This document shows, piece after piece, positions 52,188 to 60,216 of a stretch of DNA of 64,000 bases. Source of the DNA: Paenibacillus sp. FSL W8-0426 (GTDB lineage: Bacteria; Bacillota; Bacilli; Paenibacillales; Paenibacillaceae). The translations under genes and the position numbers were made by a program. The notes beneath the pieces were generated by a model that searched no databases, was not told where the DNA came from, and saw only the letters and a program-made list of their open reading frames with translations. Every line of letters starts with the position of its first letter. Positions within the stretch are counted from its first letter, which is position 1. Location: assembly GCF_037969725.1 (NCBI RefSeq), contig NZ_CP150203.1, positions 2,186,001 to 2,250,000 on the forward strand, given 5' to 3'.

Positions 52188-52514
52188 ATGGAATCCATTC
52201 ATGACGCTGCTGAAAGGCTGAAACTCTTAGGAGATAAAACTCGTTTGACGATGTTATCTCTCATGAAGGAGCGAGAGTGGTGTGTTTGTGAATTTGTTGA
52301 TATCTTGGAGATTTCCCAACCAGGGATTAGTCAACATCTACGCAAGCTTAAAGCTCAAGGCATTGTGAAAGAAAGCAAACGAGGACAGTGGGTATACTAC
52401 TCCTTAAATGTCGAAGACAAACCTTATATACAAGATGTGCTCAAGCACATGCCTGACAGCAAAACTATACTTTCCGATTTAAATAAAGAAGGGGTTGTAT
52501 CCGTTTGTCGGTAA
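52188..52514 (+). CDS. arsR: ArsR family arsenic-responsive repressor
   Basis: Small winged-helix repressor of 108 residues. The metal-binding site of ArsR proteins (ELCVCDL) appears as EWCVCEFVDILEISQPGISQ near residues 31-50, at the start of the recognition helix, so As(III) binding should release DNA. The wing is IVKESKRGQWVYYSLN. A further Cys near the C-terminus (VVSVCR) could be a third ligand. The ATG at 52188 follows CAGGGAGTG. It should repress its own promoter through the palindrome at 52151-52170, and perhaps arsB through the second site at 52535-52554. Confidence 0.94.
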   Translation: MESIHDAAERLKLLGDKTRLTMLSLMKEREWCVCEFVDILEISQPGISQHLRKLKAQGIVKESKRGQWVYYSLNVEDKPYIQDVLKHMPDSKTILSDLNKEGVVSVCR

Positions 52515-52534
52515 ACGGTACTCCCTTGGCCTTT

Positions 52535-52554
52535 ATATAAGCATATAATTATAT
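52535..52554 (+). promoter_or_regulatory. second ArsR-like operator between arsR and arsB
   Basis: ATATAAGCATATAATTATAT repeats the left half of the 52151 palindrome exactly (ATATAAGCATAT) and has a degenerate right half. It lies 44 bp before the arsB start. Confidence 0.55.
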
Positions 52555-52597
52555 ATGTATTTCAAGTGTTGAACGATGCAATTAGGAGGTAAATGTA

Positions 52598-53893
52598 GTG
52601 GTTTCTGTGATCCTGGCATGTATCATCTTTTTGATCACATTAGTTCTTGTGATCTGGCAGCCGAAAAATCTGTCCATCGGATGGTCAGCCTGCGGGGGTG
52701 CTGTACTGGCACTTTTGGTCGGGGTTGTAGACCTTCACGATGTCATGGATGTTACCCATATTGTCTGGAATGCAACCCTGGCCTTCATTGCCATTATACT
52801 CATTTCATTGATACTAGATAAAATTGGTTTCTTTGAATGGGCTGCGTTGCATATGGCTCGGGCAGCTCATGGTAATGGGCGGCGAATGTTTGTTTATGTC
52901 ACCCTTTTAGGTGCACTGGTAGCGGCATTTTTTGCAAATGACGGGGCAGCACTAATCTTGACTCCGATCGTCCTGGCGATGGTACGAGCACTTCAATTTG
53001 ATGAGAAAAAGGTATTTCCTTTTATTATCGCGAGTGGATTCATTGCTGATACCACATCGTTACCTCTCGTTGTCAGCAATTTGGTGAATATTGTGTCGGC
53101 GGACTTCTTTGGCATCACCTTTTCGGAATATGCCAGCAGGATGATCGTACCGAATGTATTCTCTCTCCTAGCCAGTATCTTGGTCCTGTATTTCTTCTTC
53201 CGTAGAAGTATACCTAAACAGTTTGAGTCTTCTCAGCTAAAACCGCCGGTGGATGCGATTAAAGATATGAAGATGTTTCGCTTATCATGGATCGTCCTGG
53301 CGCTGCTGCTGATCGGATATTTTATCAGTGAATTCTTAGCTATTCCAGTATCCATCGTAGCAGGTGTTATTGCTATCTTCTTCTTACTGATGGCTAAAAA
53401 AAGCTCTGTCGTACCGACAGGAGAAGTGGTCAAGGGCGCTCCATGGGCTATTGTTTTCTTTTCCATTGGAATGTATGTCGTTGTCTATGGTCTTCGTAAT
53501 GCAGGGCTTACCGATTTGCTTGCTACAGTAATCCAATCTGTTGCTGACCAAGGTTTGTTTGTAGCCACGATGGGAATGGGCTTCATTGCCGCGATTATCT
53601 CATCCGTGATGAATAACATGCCTACTGTCATGATTGACGCGTTGGCCATTGATGCCACTTCGGCTACAGGAAAGATTAGAGAAGCATTAATTTACGCCAA
53701 TGTGATTGGTTCTGATCTTGGTCCTAAAATTACACCGATTGGATCACTGGCCACGTTGCTATGGCTACATGTGCTTACTTCAAAAGGAGTTAAAATCTCC
53801 TGGGGAACGTACTTCAAAACGGGGATTGTACTCACCATTCCAACTCTATTAATCACATTGTTTGGCTTGTATTTGTGGTTGTTCATCATTTGA
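52598..53893 (+). CDS. arsB: arsenite efflux pump ArsB
   Basis: Membrane arsenite/proton antiporter of 431 residues with about 11-12 helices. Typical blocks: [60 protein letters not shown] (conserved helix-break with NDGA), [20 protein letters not shown], and the second half-site [16 protein letters not shown]. It is the Bacillus-type ArsB rather than ACR3, judged by the NDGA and SNLVNI motifs. The GTG start has TAGGAGG eight nt upstream. It expels As(III), including that made by ArsC encoded 26 bp downstream. Confidence 0.96.
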   Translation: MVSVILACIIFLITLVLVIWQPKNLSIGWSACGGAVLALLVGVVDLHDVMDVTHIVWNATLAFIAIILISLILDKIGFFEWAALHMARAAHGNGRRMFVYVTLLGALVAAFFANDGAALILTPIVLAMVRALQFDEKKVFPFIIASGFIADTTSLPLVVSNLVNIVSADFFGITFSEYASRMIVPNVFSLLASILVLYFFFRRSIPKQFESSQLKPPVDAIKDMKMFRLSWIVLALLLIGYFISEFLAIPVSIVAGVIAIFFLLMAKKSSVVPTGEVVKGAPWAIVFFSIGMYVVVYGLRNAGLTDLLATVIQSVADQGLFVATMGMGFIAAIISSVMNNMPTVMIDALAIDATSATGKIREALIYANVIGSDLGPKITPIGSLATLLWLHVLTSKGVKISWGTYFKTGIVLTIPTLLITLFGLYLWLFII

Positions 53894-53919
53894 TTTGAAT
53901 ATAAAGGAGATTATCGATT

Positions 53920-54336
53920 ATGAAAAAAACAATTTACTTCTTGTGCACAGGGAACTCTTGTCGTAGTCAAATGGCTGAAGGATGGGCAAAAAAGCATTTG
54001 GGAGATGACTGGAATGTGTATAGTGCCGGCATTGAAGCCCATGGGCTCAATCCGAACGCGGTTAAAGCCATGAATGAAGTGGACATAGATATTTCTAACC
54101 AAACATCAGATATTATTAATCCTAACCTGCTGAACAGCGCTGATCTGGTCGTTACCTTGTGTGGAGATGCTGCAGATAAATGCCCCGTTACTCCACCCCA
54201 TGTAAGACGTGAGCACTGGGGATTTGATGACCCGGCAAAGGCAAAAGGAACGGATGAAGAAAAATGGGCTGTTTTCCAACGAGTACGTGACCAGGTAGGC
54301 GAGCGTATTAAGAGATTTGCAGATACTGGGGAATAA
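53920..54336 (+). CDS. arsC: arsenate reductase, thioredoxin-linked
   Basis: Reduces arsenate to arsenite with thioredoxin, so that ArsB can export it. The 138-residue protein is of the low-molecular-weight phosphatase type. P-loop [15 protein letters not shown] has the nucleophile Cys9 and conserved Cys14. The redox pair follows in [15 protein letters not shown] (about 81 and 88), and [18 protein letters not shown] carries the general acid Asp. All three redox Cys are in place. It follows arsB at 26 bp with AAAGGAG, completing arsRBC. Confidence 0.97.
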   Translation: MKKTIYFLCTGNSCRSQMAEGWAKKHLGDDWNVYSAGIEAHGLNPNAVKAMNEVDIDISNQTSDIINPNLLNSADLVVTLCGDAADKCPVTPPHVRREHWGFDDPAKAKGTDEEKWAVFQRVRDQVGERIKRFADTGE

Positions 54337-54365
54337 TTAAATCAAAAAACAAGCCGGGCAAATGA

Positions 54366-54677
54366 AGTGACCCCCAAAAAAACTTATGGGAGTTTACTCA
54401 AGATTGGGTACACAAATTTTTTGATAATGAACAATTATGGCCCGCAACCCATAGAAGAAAGAGCAATGAGGCGTGGAGGACGTATAAGTATGACTACAAG
54501 CAAAAAAGTAATCTTTTCAATCTAAATGATTTGTATAGACGATTGTCTAAAAAGCCATTCATAAAAGGAAAGAAACAAGAATTAGAAATAATGATGATGT
54601 ATGATTGGCTTCATGAGATTGAAGGTGACGAAGAGTATTGGGAGGAGTATAAAGCGAAAGTGATCGAGAATTATTAA
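54366..54677 (+). pseudogene. truncated unknown gene at the right end of the arsenic island
   Basis: Frame open for 103 codons but with no usable start (it begins directly after a TGA). It encodes a charged, aromatic-rich stretch (LWEFTQDWVHKFFDNEQLWP, then HRRKSNEAWRTYKYDYKQKS, ending DEEYWEEYKAKVIENY) that looks like real protein. I do not recognise it. The likeliest explanation is the 3' end of a gene whose start was lost when the island inserted or was rearranged. Confidence 0.5.
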
Positions 54678-55469
54678 GTTCATTTTCATTAAGATGTGGT
54701 AAGGATGAAAGTTAGTCGAGAGTTAATAATGTAGCTGAACGAATTATTGGACACCACACACTGGAAGTGAAAAGTGAAGGATAAAAGTCGTCCACTGAGA
54801 AAACGTAACTACTTTAAGCTAATTAATTCGTACGCTGGTGTAATGAGGATTTTGTTCCTGGGGCAAAGTTAAAAGAAATTGAGGAAATCTGCTGAAATGG
54901 AAGACCGAAGCCGCTTGATTATTGATTATTAGGGGCATTATCTGAGCCAGCTTTAGTATTAACGAAGTGTAAAGACCAGTTGTTGGCTGATGTATCAGGC
55001 CATCTATAAGATAGTACATGATCACAGTGTCCAGAAGCTAAGGGGTTTGATTGATCGGGTGTTCGATATGATCGAGATGCTTCGCAGAGAAATTGGCTTC
55101 GAAAGATAATGAGAAAAATGGTGCCCACTTGGTGCCCATATAGACTTCGGAAAAAAGTAAAAACCCATCAGAAACCTTATCTGACGGGCTTTTATTCGGG
55201 GCCCTCTTTCGAGAGCCCCTTTCATGGGAGAGGAGAAACCGGACGAAGAGCTTATGGGGAAACGTAAGTCTTCTCCGCGGTTGTCTACGACACTTTTGAT
55301 GTCGATAATTATAGAATGGCCGGAACAGGGACACTTTATACATGCATTGCCAAAAAGAGTTTCACTTTTTTGCCTGTCAGGAAGACAGGCCTTTTATTTT
55401 TCAAACCGTTCCCGAGTGTGGTACGATAGCTTTATCATTAAACTTACATAGAGAAAAGGTGACTCGTCA
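54678..55469. other. insertion debris between the arsenic island and rsmD
   Basis: About 790 bp without an intact gene. A plus-strand frame at about 54981-55107 ends in LIDRVFDMIEMLRREIGFER then stop and looks like the tail of a lost gene. A direct repeat GGTGCCCA-CTT-GGTGCCCA follows at about 55121-55139. A bidirectional terminator lies at 55160-55195. This resembles the sequence beside integrated elements, but no integrase remains. Confidence 0.4.
55160..55195. terminator. bidirectional terminator
   Basis: CCCATCAGA pairs with TCTGACGGG (A-C mismatch) around a 7-nt loop. TTTTATT follows on the plus strand; TTTTT then TTTTTT lies on the minus strand. Confidence 0.75.
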
Positions 55470-56066
55470 GTGAGAGTGGTATCGGGAAGTGCCAAAGGAA
55501 GGCCGTTGAAGGCTGTTCCCGGCACGGGAACGCGACCGACGACCGACAAGGTGAAGGAAGCGTTGTTTAGCATGATTGGACCTTATTTTGATGGAGGTAC
55601 AGCGTTGGATCTGTTTGCGGGCAGTGGGGGTCTCGGCATCGAGGCGCTTAGCCGCGGCGTGGACAAGGCTGTTTTTGTTGATTTGGAACCGAAGAGCATT
55701 GAAACGATTCGCGCGAATCTAAAGGCAACCAAACTGGAGGATCAAGCCGCCGTATACCGTAATGATGCGGGGCGTGCACTCAAAGCACTGGCAAAGCGCG
55801 GCACGCGGTTTGATCTCGTATTCCTGGATCCGCCTTACCGCATGAAAAACGGGGACGAGCTGATGCAGACGATGCATGATCTGGAGCTGCTGGAGCCGGA
55901 AGCGACGATTGTGCTCGAATACGAATCCAAGTATGAATATCCGGAGCAGTTCGGCCCGTTTGAACAGACGCGCAAATCGGTTTACGGCGAAACGGCGGTT
56001 TCCATCTACCGTTATGAGCCGGAAACGAAAGAGGACATCACAGAGGAGGCACAACCTCATGACTAA
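55470..56066 (+). CDS. rsmD: 16S rRNA (guanine966-N2)-methyltransferase
   Basis: Methylates G966 of 16S rRNA. The protein has 198 residues. The start [18 protein letters not shown] and the block [15 protein letters not shown] are diagnostic. The SAM site is [19 protein letters not shown] and the catalytic motif is [11 protein letters not shown]. The GTG at 55470 follows AAAAGGTGA. It overlaps coaD by 8 bp. Orthologue of B. subtilis ylbH; start of the conserved ylb block. Confidence 0.96.
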   Translation: MRVVSGSAKGRPLKAVPGTGTRPTTDKVKEALFSMIGPYFDGGTALDLFAGSGGLGIEALSRGVDKAVFVDLEPKSIETIRANLKATKLEDQAAVYRNDAGRALKALAKRGTRFDLVFLDPPYRMKNGDELMQTMHDLELLEPEATIVLEYESKYEYPEQFGPFEQTRKSVYGETAVSIYRYEPETKEDITEEAQPHD

Positions 56067-56574
56067 CGCGAAAACGAATGGCGAACGGATTGCGGTATAT
56101 CCCGGGAGCTTCGATCCCGTGACGATGGGACATCTCGATATTATCGAGCGGGCTTCCAAGCAGTTTGATCGCGTCATTGTGGCCGTTCTGAACAATATGA
56201 GCAAAAATCCGCTTTTCACCGTCGAAGAGCGCACGGATCTGATCGCGGAAGTTACGGCTCATTTACCCAATGTGGAAGTGGATACGTTCCGTGACCTGAC
56301 GGCGAATTATGTGCGGGAAAAGAATGCCCAGGCCATCGTTCGTGGCGTGCGCTCGGTGACCGATTTCGAATACGAACTGCAGATCGCTTCCACGAACCGC
56401 AAATTGAACCCGGACGCGGAAACGATTTTTATGATGACGAATCCCAAATATTCGTATTTAAGCTCCAGTATCGTCAAGGAAATCGCCCATTACGAAGGGG
56501 ATGTGACCGACCTTGTGTCGCCGGAAGTGGAGATCGCGCTGCGACGCAAAATCAGGGAGAAACGCGGCGATTGA
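56059..56574 (+). CDS. coaD: phosphopantetheine adenylyltransferase
   Basis: Converts 4'-phosphopantetheine and ATP to dephospho-CoA, the penultimate step of coenzyme A synthesis. The protein has 171 residues. The nucleotidyltransferase motif is [20 protein letters not shown] (TxGH), then [20 protein letters not shown], and the second signature [15 protein letters not shown] (SSxxxKE). GAGGAGG precedes the ATG at 56059 inside the end of rsmD. Its last 23 bp overlap the convergent ylbJ gene. Confidence 0.97.
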   Translation: MTNAKTNGERIAVYPGSFDPVTMGHLDIIERASKQFDRVIVAVLNNMSKNPLFTVEERTDLIAEVTAHLPNVEVDTFRDLTANYVREKNAQAIVRGVRSVTDFEYELQIASTNRKLNPDAETIFMMTNPKYSYLSSSIVKEIAHYEGDVTDLVSPEVEIALRRKIREKRGD

Positions 56575-57874
56575 TCCACAGGAGCAGTCCTGACAGGACG
56601 GCCATAGCGAACAGTAAAACGGACCAAATGACAAGTGCCGCCGGAACAGCATGCCACAAGGTGTAAGGTCCGTCGGCGTAATGCCGGAACAGGGAATATC
56701 CTTGGGACCAGTCCACACCATCGGCATTTGCATGAGGATGGAAGGTTGCTTGCGCTCCCGGGAGGTATCGGGCAAACGGCGTCCAGAGCAGCACGGCAGC
56801 TCCAAAAGCAATGAGCCCATGAAGGACGCGGGCTGCCGCAAAACGGAACAGGTGGCCTTTCGTCATGGAAATGGATTTCAAGGCTGCAAACACCTGCAGG
56901 TGAGAACAAAGCCCTCCCCAGCCGAGAACGGCAGCGGTCAAGGCAATGAGCACGACTTGATCCAGATGGGATTTGCTTAAATGGTATGCGCCCAGGTGCA
57001 TCTCAAGAAAAGCGGGCCACATCGCGACCGGGGAGCCGGGCGTCAGGAACAAGCCGAGCAGGCGGATCAGAACAGCAAAAACAATGATGTAACCTCCCGT
57101 CATCATCAAGGTTTGCACTGCCTGAGATACGGTATCGCCAAGCAGTTTGCCGAATGAACGGCCGTCGAGAAGGTGCGCCTCCCGGGCTGCATTCAGCATT
57201 CGGCGAAGGAGGTTTCTTGGTGGATGGAGGGAGCTTGGGGCAGTCTGAGAGGCTGTCCTGTTTTTGGACCCGATCGCTCCTTTATGGCTGTGCTGCGGCG
57301 GCGTTGTCTGTGGAGACGATGCTTCCTGACTGGTCGCCATCGGAGTTAATCGGCTTAAGAGGATGGCCGTGATCCAGGCGCTAAACCAGTGGACGAGCAG
57401 CAGAAAATATCCGGCAGCCGGCTGCTGAAGAAATACGGCTCCGATCACCAATACAATGACCATCGGATTGGCGAAATGGGCGAATGACGCAAGCGCTGCG
57501 GCCTGCCTGTCGGTTAATTTTCCCTCTTCCGCAAGCCTTGCCGTCATATCTGCGCCTGCCGGGAATCCGCCGATCATGCCAAAGGCAAAGACAAGGCCGG
57601 CCTGACCGGGGAGACGAAAGCATGTTTTCATCAACGGCTCGAACAGTACGGCGAGGGCAGCGGTAAAACCGAAGGCATGCAGCATTTGAGATAACATCAG
57701 GAACGGCAGCATGGAGGGGAAAATCAGTTTCCACCAAATGTCCAGTCCCTGAATGGAAGCGTCGAAGGCTTGTTTGGGCGAGAGGACAACGGCGACAACC
57801 AGCAATAAAGCACCTGTGCTCATAAGTATGGTACGTAATGGGCCGGATCGGGCGGCCTGGGTCTGCATTATCAT
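56552..57874 (-). CDS. ylbJ: sporulation integral membrane protein YlbJ
   Basis: Polytopic membrane protein of 440 residues needed for spore development in B. subtilis (mother-cell expressed; nucleoside-transporter-like Gate domain). Segments include [57 protein letters not shown] and [21 protein letters not shown] poorly conserved hydrophilic insert lies near residues 180-225. The ATG at 57874 follows GAGGTGA. It converges on coaD and overlaps it by 23 bp. Its presence supports a spore-forming host. Confidence 0.93.
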   Translation of the reverse strand: MIMQTQAARSGPLRTILMSTGALLLVVAVVLSPKQAFDASIQGLDIWWKLIFPSMLPFLMLSQMLHAFGFTAALAVLFEPLMKTCFRLPGQAGLVFAFGMIGGFPAGADMTARLAEEGKLTDRQAAALASFAHFANPMVIVLVIGAVFLQQPAAGYFLLLVHWFSAWITAILLSRLTPMATSQEASSPQTTPPQHSHKGAIGSKNRTASQTAPSSLHPPRNLLRRMLNAAREAHLLDGRSFGKLLGDTVSQAVQTLMMTGGYIIVFAVLIRLLGLFLTPGSPVAMWPAFLEMHLGAYHLSKSHLDQVVLIALTAAVLGWGGLCSHLQVFAALKSISMTKGHLFRFAAARVLHGLIAFGAAVLLWTPFARYLPGAQATFHPHANADGVDWSQGYSLFRHYADGPYTLWHAVPAALVIWSVLLFAMAVLSGLLLWINRRVSP

Positions 57875-58082
57875 CGGTTCACCTCAATATGATAATAGGC
57901 GTTCGCTTTCAAACGCGTTTGCTTCCGGGGTGGACGGCCGAATAGCGTCCGCAGACGATTCGGCCTTGACCGGACAGGCGGCAAAGCAAGGGCGGCCTAC
58001 CCGGCCTGTACCATTGTATGCCCGAGCATGAGGGTGTTAGACTAATAAATATCGTAGGAAACGTTAAGAACGGGGGTGTGCA

Positions 58083-59123
58083 ATGAATCGGATTCGGAAA
58101 TCGGGCGGTTTCAGAGTTTCGATCTTCGTGATCGTGGTTGCTCTGATCGTTTACGTAACGGTGTACATGCCGACGCCGTACATCATTTACATGCCCGGCA
58201 GCGCGGATGAGGTCAAACCCATGGTCACCGTGAAGGACGGGGACAGCGAAGAACGCGGGACATTTATGATGACGACGGTATCGGCAACGTATGCCAACGT
58301 GTTTTTGCTTGGCGCCTCGTTGTTTAACAAAAATGCCGAGATCGATAAGAAAGAGGATCGGTTGCGGGGCAAAACGGAGGCCGAATATTCGGCGGAGCAA
58401 GTATGGTTCATGAGCGATTCGCAGTCTTCTGCCATGGAAGCCGCGTACGAGAAGGCAGGAATCAAATATGCCATCGTACCGGAGCATATATTTGTGTTCG
58501 GTTTATCGGAAGATCCAAAACCGCAGGGGGACATCGCGCCGGGAGACATCATCTTGGGTGTAAACGGAACGGCGACCCCGGACAACACGGTGCTCTCGGC
58601 TCAACTCAAAAACCTGAAGGTCGGTGACACGGTTGAAATGCAGTTGGAACGGGGCGGCGAGACGATTAGCCGGGACGTGGAGCTGGTGGAAGTAAAGGAC
58701 AGCAAAACCGGGAAAACCCGGCCAGGACTCGGCGTGATGATCGGCACCGTGCAAAAGGTCAAACCGGAAGATTCCAGCAAACAAATCACGTTTACGGATA
58801 CCCGGGTGGGCGGTCCATCCGCTGGTTTGATGTTTACGCTGGAAATTTATAACCAGTTGACCCAAGGAGACCTCACCCATGGACACCGGATTGCCGGGAC
58901 GGGTACGATCACGAAGGATGGCGTTGTTGGCCCGATCGGCGGGGTCGTGCACAAAATCGTGGCCGCCGACCGGAAAAATGCGGAGGTTTTCTTTGTCCCG
59001 CAGGACAATTATAAGGATGCTGCGGCCAAAGCCGAGCAGATCGGCAGCAAAATGAAAATCGTTCCCGTAAGCACGGTAGACGATGCACTGGCTTATTTAA
59101 AGACGTTGACCGTAAAATCGTAA
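58083..59123 (+). CDS. ylbL: YlbL/SepM-type membrane serine protease (PDZ + Lon domain)
   Basis: Membrane-anchored protease of 346 residues. One N-terminal helix (SIFVIVVALIVYVTVYMPTP, 13-32), a PDZ domain at about 120-205 (FGLSEDPKPQGDIAPGDIIL), and a C-terminal Lon S16 domain. The catalytic Ser lies in VGGPSAGLMFTLEIYNQL (about 243) and the Lys in GGVVHKIVAADRKNAEVFFV (about 288). Relatives trim signal peptides or membrane proteins outside the cell. Orthologue of B. subtilis ylbL, in its usual place between ylbJ and ylbM. It is followed by a terminator. Confidence 0.94.
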   Translation: MNRIRKSGGFRVSIFVIVVALIVYVTVYMPTPYIIYMPGSADEVKPMVTVKDGDSEERGTFMMTTVSATYANVFLLGASLFNKNAEIDKKEDRLRGKTEAEYSAEQVWFMSDSQSSAMEAAYEKAGIKYAIVPEHIFVFGLSEDPKPQGDIAPGDIILGVNGTATPDNTVLSAQLKNLKVGDTVEMQLERGGETISRDVELVEVKDSKTGKTRPGLGVMIGTVQKVKPEDSSKQITFTDTRVGGPSAGLMFTLEIYNQLTQGDLTHGHRIAGTGTITKDGVVGPIGGVVHKIVAADRKNAEVFFVPQDNYKDAAAKAEQIGSKMKIVPVSTVDDALAYLKTLTVKS

Positions 59124-59216
59124 GATCATGTTCCGCAGATGGACAGTGCCGGAATATAACCTGATTGGGTAAATGTCGCTTCGATAGATCATTTGGGTGT
59201 ATTCCCGTTTCAGCAA

Positions 59217-59262
59217 AAAGAGCGATCAAGGAGCAGGCTGCTGCCTGACCTGGTCGCTCTTT
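59217..59262 (+). terminator. terminator after ylbL
   Basis: AAAGAGCGA pairs with TCGCTCTTT and encloses CAGGC/GCCTG; only TTTATGGTTTT follows. Confidence 0.7.
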
Positions 59263-59546
59263 ATGGTTTTCCAAGGTGCAAGAGGACGCGAAACTGGAGT
59301 AAAAGAGGGGGATATGCCGGGCTGAGATCGGAGAATTGCCTGGGACGATTTGCGGCACAGAGGCAAGTTACACAAGTGTCTGAACGCAGCGGAATGGTTC
59401 ATGCATTACGGCAGCCTTTACTGTGCGCAGGTAGGACGAAATATCCCCTCCTCAGAGACCTTATCTGCCTCGTTTGGCATATTGTGCGCCGATTTTTGCC
59501 CTGGAATTTAGTATGATGCGCTGGAGGTCGATGGCGTTATTCATTT

Positions 59547-59730
59547 CTGACGAACCCTAGGCACGTTATCGGGAGCTGATCGTGGGTTGCAATCTGTAAC
59601 GAACTTCAGGCACGCTAAACGTGACGAAATGAGCTGGAATGCTGCTAAAATGCGGAAATAAGGTGCGTCAGGTTCGTAAGCCAAAGAATTACGCGAAATA
59701 TGACGAAATAAGGTGTGTTTGGTTCGTAAG
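59547..59730. repeat. four 24-bp repeats, two in each orientation, about 50 bp apart
   Basis: Consensus RATAASGTGYST..GGTTCGT.AG. Plus-strand copies at 59657-59680 (AATAAGGTGCGTCAGGTTCG..) and 59707-59730 (AATAAGGTGTGTTTGGTTCG..). Minus-strand copies at 59547-59570 and 59596-59620 (as GATAACGTGCCTAGGGTTCG and GTTTAGCGTGCCTGAAGTTC). The spacing within each same-orientation pair is 49-50 bp. The two pairs face each other as a larger inverted arrangement. No open frame lies here. Confidence 0.7.
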
Positions 59731-59837
59731 AGCTCGGGATGACTGATAACGAATAACGAATGACTATATAGATTGAACCGGAAATTTACACGATAACGAA
59801 GAGGGCAGAAAGAATCTGGAGAAGCGAAGCGGTCTAA

Positions 59838-59968
59838 AAGCTTCTTGAAAGAAAGCTGCTTCGGAAGCATAGGCTTATCACCAGATTTTCCCCTTAACTA
59901 AAGGGATTCAAAAAAATCTGGGGATAACAGCGATCGGAAGATGGTTCTGACCGCGTAGTGTCTCTGTG
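59838..59968 (+). repeat. dispersed structured repeat, copy B
   Basis: 131 bp, the counterpart of 30340-30471. Hairpins: TGCTT-CGG-AAGCA near 59859-59871, and an outer stem CCAGATTTT/AAAAATCTGG (59881-59889/59911-59920) enclosing CCCTT/AAGGG. The shared core GGGGATAACAGCGATCGGAA then AGATGGTTCTG follows. No gene follows on the same strand within 3 kb apart from the ylbN operon. It lies in the 1.1-kb ylbL-ylbM gap. Confidence 0.7.
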
Positions 59969-60025
59969 TAAAAATCTTTGGTTCAACCTATATAATAACC
60001 AATGACTAGTGTCCAAAACTGAAAA

Positions 60026-60087
60026 TGATCAAATGGCTGATGGGGTAGTAAGCAAGTGATCAAATGGCTAATAGACCACGAAGTAAG
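60026..60087 (+). repeat. 31-bp tandem duplication
   Basis: TGATCAAATGGCT at 60026 and again at 60057. Each 31-bp unit ends in GTAAGCAAG or AAGTAAG-like sequence. The second unit has diverged in its middle. Non-coding. Confidence 0.65.
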
Positions 60088-60131
60088 TAAGTGAACCATG
60101 ACCAAGCAGCAATGGTGTCAATGAACCAATG

Positions 60132-60168
60132 AAGGCCCGCAATCATACGAATGACCGCGAGCCTTTTT
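60132..60168 (+). terminator. plus-strand terminator with no known gene upstream
   Basis: AAGGCCCGC pairs with GCGAGCCTT (one mismatch) followed by five T. On the minus strand no T run follows, so it does not serve ylbM. It would end a transcript crossing repeats at 59547-60087. Confidence 0.65.
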
Positions 60169-60216
60169 GTCATTGCAGCTCAATAGAAGCATATATGTTT
60201 CGGATTTCATGATGGA

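Noticed and set aside
55038..55343. Minus-strand 101-codon frame
   Set aside because: Crosses a bidirectional terminator and direct repeats; looks like non-coding debris rather than a gene.
59547..59730. CRISPR array
   Set aside because: Only four diverged repeats, in two orientations, with no cas genes; spacing is about 50 bp start to start but repeats are only loosely conserved.
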